Part shown: positions 59,146 through 64,000 of the stretch, in pieces | Numbering within the stretch: the first letter of the stretch is position 1 | Layout: each line of letters opens with the position of its first letter | Assembly: GCA_035384565.1 (NCBI GenBank) | Contig: DAOOIT010000001.1 | Coordinates: 124,001-188,000, forward strand | Source: Planctomycetota bacterium | GTDB taxonomy: Bacteria > Planctomycetota > PUPC01 > DSUN01 | Direction of reading: 5' to 3' | DNA: 64,000 nt | Position numbers and translations under genes: made by a program | Notes under the pieces: generated by a model | What the model saw: the letters and a program-made list of their open reading frames with translations, nothing else | What the model was told of the DNA's origin: nothing | The model's database searches: none

Positions 59146-60861
59146 CTACCGCTGCCAGTGGTGGTAGGCGGGGATGCGGACGGTGAAGACGGCCACATTG
59201 CCCCGGAACACGTCGGCGCCGGCGGCGTGCGCGACGGGTCTCGTGCCGCGGCAGCCGCGTGCGGCCAGGCCGTCGCTGCCCTGGCGGGGGATGATGAACT
59301 CCGTGGGCGAGCCGATGCGGGCGTAGAAGAGCCATTCGTCGCCCACCTTGATGAAGCGGCGCGGGTCGCGCGCGAAGGCGGCCGCGGGGCGCTGCACGTC
59401 GTCGAAGCCTCGGGTGCTCAGGACGCCGAGCCGGCCCTCCGCCGCGGCGGGGAAGTCGGCGCCGATGGCCTGCGCGAGGCCGGTGGTGACGCGCTCGCCG
59501 CGGTCGGGCTCCAGCACCACGGTCACCTGCACCTGCTCGGGCAGGTAGCGGCTCGAGAGCCACTCGGCGCTGGCCGGGCGGGGGCGCCAGAGCCGCGGGT
59601 CGGGGCTGGTGTCGTCGTACTTCGTGTCGTAGCCGGGCTCGAGGTCGGGGCGGTCCTCCCAGGTGGTGGTGTCGGCGCCCCAGAAGCTCATGCCCAGGTG
59701 CAGCACGTTGGGGATGAAATCGTTGCTGCGAATCTCCTCGAGCTGCGAGACGACGTTGGGGATCGGCAGTTCGTCGGCCGCCGCCGCGGCGGGCTGGCGC
59801 AGGGGCGCCTCGAAGGCGCGGCGCAGCACGCCCAGCCCCGGCTTGCCCAGGCTGGAGTGATAGGGCTGGATGCGATAGACCACCTGCGCGCGGCCGGCCA
59901 GCGGGCGGTGGCTCTCGTCGATCTGCTTGTTGTCGTTGTCGTCGGCGTAGTTGAGGTACTCGGGCGAGGCGGGCGAGCCGGCGGTCTTGAGGGCGGCCTG
60001 CTCGACCTCGGGCGGCAGGGTGCGGGTGAAGGTGATGATCTGCGCGCCATCCCTCACGAACGCCGCGAAGGTGGGCCGGGGCTGCTGGGGCAGCGCGGCG
60101 GGGTCGCGGTAGCAATCGAGGAGGAGCACGGGCCGGCCCCCGGCGCGCATCGCGTCGCTGCGGAGGAACTGGGCGCGGTCCGAGAGCTCGGCCTTGATGA
60201 ACACGATGTCGCCGCCCTGGACGGCGGGCGAGATGTCGGCCTCGCCGCCGCCCATGCCCTCGGTGGGGAGGTCGGCGAAGAGCCGCCAGCTCGTGTCGTC
60301 GGGGGCCGCGGGATCGCCGGCCGGGGGCGCCAGGGTGGGGTCGTTGCGGCCCACGAACACCTGCGCGGTCGCGGCGGGGTCGCGCCAGAGCGCGTCGGTG
60401 CGGGCCTGGAGCAGGGCAGCGCCGATGCGGAAGGGCACGCGGATGCGCAGCACCACCGTGCCCGGGCCGGCGAAGCAGGTGAGCAGGCGGCCGTCGGTGG
60501 TGTCGGACGTCACGTCCTTGACCGTGGAGAGGGCCGTGTCGAGGATGGCGCAGGGGTCGCCCGGCACGGTGGAGAGGTCGTAGAGGGTGTCGAGGGCGAA
60601 ATGGAAGTCGGGCGCGGGCGGCGGGTCGAGCACGGCGGCGGCCAGGTCGTCGGCGATCTGGCGCTGGAGGGCCTGGAGCTTCTCGTTGGTGAGGCGGCCC
60701 GCCTCGCCGCGGCGCCAGGCGTCCACGGCGGCCGACATCAGGCCCACGAGCGCGGTGCCGAGGATGACGAAGACGCCCATCGCCACGAGGATTTCGACGA
60801 GGGTGAAGCCGCCGCGAGTGCGGAGTGCGGACTGCGGAGTATGGGAGTCAGAGTTCTTCAT
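59146..60861 (-). CDS. Large pseudopilin (GspJ-like N-terminus, unknown long C-terminal region)
   Basis: 571 residues. Prepilin signal 'RTRGGFTLVEILVAMGVFVILG' (Gly/Phe cut, Glu5), then 'AWRRGEAGRLTNEKLQALQRQIADDLAAAV', like the N-terminal helix of GspJ/PilW minor pilins. The C-terminal part (about 100-560) is far longer than in GspJ (about 200 residues) and has no recognised domain; it contains an EF-hand-like acidic loop 'YADDNDNKQIDES' (about 305-317). Minor pilins with large tip domains often act as adhesins, which is a possible role. Its leader carries the same 'TPQSALRTRG' repeat-encoded peptide as the GspI-type gene. Confidence 0.75.
   Translation of the reverse strand: MKNSDSHTPQSALRTRGGFTLVEILVAMGVFVILGTALVGLMSAAVDAWRRGEAGRLTNEKLQALQRQIADDLAAAVLDPPPAPDFHFALDTLYDLSTVPGDPCAILDTALSTVKDVTSDTTDGRLLTCFAGPGTVVLRIRVPFRIGAALLQARTDALWRDPAATAQVFVGRNDPTLAPPAGDPAAPDDTSWRLFADLPTEGMGGGEADISPAVQGGDIVFIKAELSDRAQFLRSDAMRAGGRPVLLLDCYRDPAALPQQPRPTFAAFVRDGAQIITFTRTLPPEVEQAALKTAGSPASPEYLNYADDNDNKQIDESHRPLAGRAQVVYRIQPYHSSLGKPGLGVLRRAFEAPLRQPAAAAADELPIPNVVSQLEEIRSNDFIPNVLHLGMSFWGADTTTWEDRPDLEPGYDTKYDDTSPDPRLWRPRPASAEWLSSRYLPEQVQVTVVLEPDRGERVTTGLAQAIGADFPAAAEGRLGVLSTRGFDDVQRPAAAFARDPRRFIKVGDEWLFYARIGSPTEFIIPRQGSDGLAARGCRGTRPVAHAAGADVFRGNVAVFTVRIPAYHHWQR
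60817..60843. repeat. Heptamer repeat (GGAGTGC/GGACTGC) in the second pseudopilin leader
   Basis: CGAGTGCGGAGTGCGGACTG then CGGAGTA. Same phase relative to the reading frame and cleavage site as 59022-59047. Confidence 0.7.
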
Positions 60862-60931
60862 CCGTGCCCATCCGTCCAGGCCGTGGTTGGCTTCTCTATA
60901 GTCCGCACTCTGGAGTCCCCAATCCGCAATC

Positions 60932-63900
60932 TCAGTACGGCATCTCCCTGTGTTCCATCACGTGGGTCGGGGCCTTGTAGCGGAGCGTAATGGAGTCCAC
61001 CCACGGCGTGCGCCAGGGGACGTTGTAGTTGGGTGCGGCGCCCTCGGCGGCCTTGTAGTCATTGTACTTGAAGTAGACGCGGAGGCGAATGCGGTCGCCG
61101 TACTGGCCGAGGGGGGTGCTGTCGTTGCGTGCGTTGATGTAGTTGTGGGCCGTCGGGTCATCGAAGAGGTAGATGACGGGCTTCTTGAGGCGATAGCCGG
61201 GCGGGTCGTAGACGGCGTCGGTGCGCGAGGGCACGGCGCTCCAGAGGACCGGCTGCGCGACGGGCTTGCCCGTGGCCGGGTCGGCGGCCGCATCGTCCCA
61301 GGCCGGCGCGTTGTCCACCTGGGCCATCACCTGGATGTCCCACGGGTCGTCGGGGTCGAGGGGCTTGTCGTTGACGATCGTGCCCGTGGCCGGGTCGTAC
61401 TGGGCCTCGGTCCACTTCACCTGGGTCCACAGCGCGCCGGGCAGGGAGCAGGCGAACTCCCAGTAGCCCACGGGCGTGGCGGCGCGGTGGGGGGTGAACT
61501 CGCCGGTATGCGAGAGGGGATAGCGGTCGTGGAAGCGGGCCTCGCGCAGACGCACGATGCGGCGGCCGAGGGCGCCGGCCGCGTCGGCGTAATAGGCCGG
61601 CTCCTCCTCCGTGAAGTCCACCGCGCTCACGGCATTGGTTGCGCCGGGCGTGAGGTAGTCCTCCCGCGGGGTGCCGAAGCGCTGGCGGAGGAGCTTGATA
61701 CCGGTGAGGAGGGGCATGTCCTGGTAGTCCCAGGTCCCCGTGGCGGCATCGTAGGTGCCGGGCAGGGGCACCTTGCCGGTCCAGATCGGGGTGTTGCCGT
61801 TGCGGTCCTGCGCGTAGCCGACGATTTCGTTGCCGATCTGCACGTAGCCCTCGGCGGGGAAGTTGTCGTGGTGTTCGACCACGATGCCGTACTCGTATTC
61901 GGGCTTCGAGAGGTCGAAGGCGGGGTCGTTGTCGGGCAGGACCTTGATCTTGCCGTCCTCGAGGAGCAGGCGGCCGGCCTCGTCGCGCTGGAGCTTGACC
62001 ATGGGGCGCGGGGCGAGGCTGGTGTGGATGTGGTCGAGGGGGTTCACGCGGGCGCCGAGGGCGTGGCTGTCGGGCGTGGTGCCCAGGCAGCCGCGCTCGA
62101 GGATGAGCAGCTCGACGCTGATGATGCTGACGCTGGCGCTGCTGGACCTTCCGTTGGGGTCGAGGAACCAGCTCGTGGTCGCGGGGTCGTACATCTGGAT
62201 ATCCTGGGCCGTGGAGTTGAGGATGCCGCGGTGGGTGAGGGTGATCTCGAGGGCGTTCTTGCTCGTGTCGTAGCGCTTGCCGCTGAAGAAGACGCGCTCT
62301 TCGGCATTGATGTAGTGGTTGCCGTAGATGATCTTGCCGTCGGCGCTCCGCACCTCCTGGCCGGCCTGGAGGTCCTGGTTGATCGCGTCCCACGTGACGC
62401 CGTAGGTGGTCATGATGTCGCGGATGCGGTTCCAGTAGTCGAGGTTGGCCCAGGAGTTGTGGATGGTGAGGTAGCCCATGTCGGGGAAGTCCTTGGCCTC
62501 GTCCTCGGTGAGGTCGAGATAGAGCTTCGTGTCGTCCTTCTTCGCCACGACCACCAGGTCGTTGGCGAAGGGGAGGGGGTTGCCGTCGTTGTCGAGGGGG
62601 CGGATGAACTTGATGGGGGCCGAGGTGCGGCCGACGGGGCGGCGGTACATGACGCGGTAATACATCACCTCGTCGTCCATCTTCAGGTAGCCCTCGAGGG
62701 GCCAGGAGCCCACGTGGCCGTTGGAGTGGAAGCGGAAGGGCTCGGTCGCGTCGCGCGGCACCACGTCCTCGAGGTTGCCGATGCGCAGGTAGAAGGGCGG
62801 GGTGTAGCCGGCGGGCAGGCCGCTGAAGTCGCGCACGTGCTTCGCGCCGTCGGGCGCGCCGCCGGCGGAGGCCGGCTTGCAGTCCCACAGCCGTGCGACG
62901 CCGTAGGGGGCCTGGTAGATCTTCACCTCGTCGAAGGTGGCGTTGGCGGGGCGCTCGGGCTCGCCCGTGCTCGGGCCGCCGCCGTCGGTGGCCGGCGCGC
63001 CCTTGTCGCCGTCCTTGTACATCGTGTCGCTGCCGAGGTAGAAGTGCTTGTCGGGCTCGATGGGCAGGCCCGAGGGGAACTTGATGAGCCGCGGGCGGTT
63101 GACGTAGGAGAAGACGTGCGCCGGCGGCGGGGCGATGGACTCGCGGAAGGCGAACATGTTGCCCCGGCCGTGGTGCACCCAGTGGTCCTCGCGCTGGCCG
63201 GTGTTGTCGGTGAGCGTGACCTCGTCGTGCACGCCCTTCTCGAGGTCCATGTACCGCTCGACGAGGTCGTTGCCGAGCACGCGGAGGTAGCCGGAGCAGA
63301 AGAACACGGGCATGACCTTGGAGGCGGGCGCGGCGGGGAAGGCGAAGGGGGCGGGCGGGTCGGTCGTCTTGTCGCCCGTGCCGGCCGCGGCGCGGGTGAT
63401 GTCGTAGAGGAACTTGCCGGCGAGGAGCTTCTCCTCGACGTCGTCCTGGCCGACGGGCACGGGCGGGTGCGGGAAGCGCGGGTAAGTGAACTGAATCCAC
63501 TCGAAGGGCTGGTTGACGTCGAGGGCGTTGGGCTCAGCGGCGCTGCGGAAGCCGATCTGGAAAATGCCGCGGCCCTTGCGGTCGCGCAGCTCGTCCACCG
63601 TGGCGTCGGTGCCCACGAGGTCGTGGGTGATGGTCTGGATGCCGCGGTGGCCGCGGGCGAGGTCGTGGTTGCTGGAGAGCTTGAGGCAGTTGAAGCGCAG
63701 CTTGGCGCCCTCGACGATGGGCTTCTCGGCGGTGTCGAAGCAGGCGCGGCGGCCGGTGTAGTTCGCGGGGTCGTTGAAACCCGCGACGTAGCCGATGTAC
63801 CAGGCGATCCGGCGCTTCTGGTCGTCGGTCTTCGTCGGGTCGGCGGCATCGTCGGGGTGATAGCGCCAGACGAGCACGACGCCGGCTTTGCCGAACTTGA

Positions 63901-64000
63901 CGGCCTCGCCGGCGTCGGCGGCGTCGGGGTTGGCCTCGACTTTGAAGAAGCCGAAGCCGTCGGTGGTGTCCTCGATGAGGCGCTTGGCGATGGTGGGGCG
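60932..64000 (-). CDS. Very large protein of unknown function (5' end outside window)
   Basis: The frame is open from the right edge to the stop at 60932-60934, so at least 1022 residues are present and the N-terminus is missing; the GTG at 63877 is internal. The sequence is beta-rich with many Trp, Tyr, Asp and Gly, without recognised enzyme motifs. Phrases such as 'YVQIGNEIVGYA', 'GYLKMDDEVMYYRVMYRRP' and 'GDTWFV...'-like alternations recur about every 150-200 residues ('xxIGNEIVxY', 'KMDDEVMYY'), suggesting repeated small beta domains. It is 70 bases upstream of the large pseudopilin gene on the same strand. It may be an exported structural or adhesive component, or a pseudopilin tip with its prepilin signal outside the window. 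Function unknown. Confidence 0.6.
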   Translation of the reverse strand, partial: RPTIAKRLIEDTTDGFGFFKVEANPDAADAGEAVKFGKAGVVLVWRYHPDDAADPTKTDDQKRRIAWYIGYVAGFNDPANYTGRRACFDTAEKPIVEGAKLRFNCLKLSSNHDLARGHRGIQTITHDLVGTDATVDELRDRKGRGIFQIGFRSAAEPNALDVNQPFEWIQFTYPRFPHPPVPVGQDDVEEKLLAGKFLYDITRAAAGTGDKTTDPPAPFAFPAAPASKVMPVFFCSGYLRVLGNDLVERYMDLEKGVHDEVTLTDNTGQREDHWVHHGRGNMFAFRESIAPPPAHVFSYVNRPRLIKFPSGLPIEPDKHFYLGSDTMYKDGDKGAPATDGGGPSTGEPERPANATFDEVKIYQAPYGVARLWDCKPASAGGAPDGAKHVRDFSGLPAGYTPPFYLRIGNLEDVVPRDATEPFRFHSNGHVGSWPLEGYLKMDDEVMYYRVMYRRPVGRTSAPIKFIRPLDNDGNPLPFANDLVVVAKKDDTKLYLDLTEDEAKDFPDMGYLTIHNSWANLDYWNRIRDIMTTYGVTWDAINQDLQAGQEVRSADGKIIYGNHYINAEERVFFSGKRYDTSKNALEITLTHRGILNSTAQDIQMYDPATTSWFLDPNGRSSSASVSIISVELLILERGCLGTTPDSHALGARVNPLDHIHTSLAPRPMVKLQRDEAGRLLLEDGKIKVLPDNDPAFDLSKPEYEYGIVVEHHDNFPAEGYVQIGNEIVGYAQDRNGNTPIWTGKVPLPGTYDAATGTWDYQDMPLLTGIKLLRQRFGTPREDYLTPGATNAVSAVDFTEEEPAYYADAAGALGRRIVRLREARFHDRYPLSHTGEFTPHRAATPVGYWEFACSLPGALWTQVKWTEAQYDPATGTIVNDKPLDPDDPWDIQVMAQVDNAPAWDDAAADPATGKPVAQPVLWSAVPSRTDAVYDPPGYRLKKPVIYLFDDPTAHNYINARNDSTPLGQYGDRIRLRVYFKYNDYKAAEGAAPNYNVPWRTPWVDSITLRYKAPTHVMEHREMPY

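Noticed and set aside
56638..60990. Open frame of 1450 codons on the plus strand
   Set aside because: It is antisense to the histidine kinase and two pseudopilin genes, which have clear motifs. Its translation is Arg/Gly/His/Val-rich without domains. Long antisense frames are expected in GC-rich DNA.
1..64000. tRNA, rRNA, prophage, transposase or defence-system genes
   Set aside because: I looked for conserved rRNA segments, tRNA T-loop patterns, integrase/transposase motifs and nuclease-toxin systems and could not support any. The MrfAB locus is DNA repair by family knowledge, not a defence system.

Overview
The window reads as a high-GC chromosomal segment from a Gram-negative-type bacterium, most plausibly a free-living member of the Planctomycetota/PVC group, probably from a metagenome. 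The indications are a secretin-based pilus or type II secretion cluster with prepilin-like proteins, very large exported proteins of unknown function, several TIM-barrel isomerases of the kind abundant in planctomycetes, serine/threonine kinase and DUF3568 genes, and a URO-D-type methyltransferase. The lineage is inference. No rRNA, tRNA, transposase, phage gene or CRISPR array was seen. Several vegetative promoters can be read directly (TTGnnn-N16-18-TAnnnT), and they help to fix translation starts.

Layout. 1-6.6 kb: the tail of an unknown protein, an exported aldose 1-epimerase, a translationally coupled pair (soluble PRC/MgtE-N/CBS protein plus Nramp-type transporter), a DUF3568 lipoprotein, and a 12-repeat beta-propeller. 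6.7-16.3 kb: a giant exported protein with a probable glycosidase barrel, a stand-alone AICAR transformylase, a GH9 glucanase, an NTF2-like protein and a URO-D-family protein. 16.4-24.1 kb: an octaheme cytochrome c of the hydroxylamine-oxidoreductase type, an O-methyltransferase, a Ser/Thr kinase broken by one amber codon, and a large exported unknown. 24.2-30.4 kb: two tandem MrfA-type helicases and an MrfB-type exonuclease. 30.7-35.5 kb: aldo/keto reductase and nitroreductase, divergent from an isomerase-ArsA-small Cys protein group, then an exported coiled-coil protein. 35.7-42.3 kb: topoisomerase I with six zinc ribbons, a divergent Nramp-fold transporter, an MFS carrier and a Tat-exported isomerase. 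42.8-53.1 kb: Nfu, then PilP-, PilO-, PilM/N- and secretin-type genes, a prepilin and a TPR lipoprotein, transcribed leftwards. 53.4-64 kb: an exported esterase-like protein, a PhoB/PhoR-type two-component pair, two pseudopilins and a very large truncated gene.

The functional themes are polysaccharide use (GH9, epimerase, giant barrel protein, isomerases, sugar-type MFS), cell-surface secretion or pili, Mg2+/metal transport, DNA repair and periplasmic nitrogen or redox chemistry. The most unusual property is a set of small palindromic and tandem repeat families. They lie between genes and also inside reading frames (giant protein, second MrfA, sensor kinase, pseudopilin leaders), where they add peptide segments without breaking the frame.
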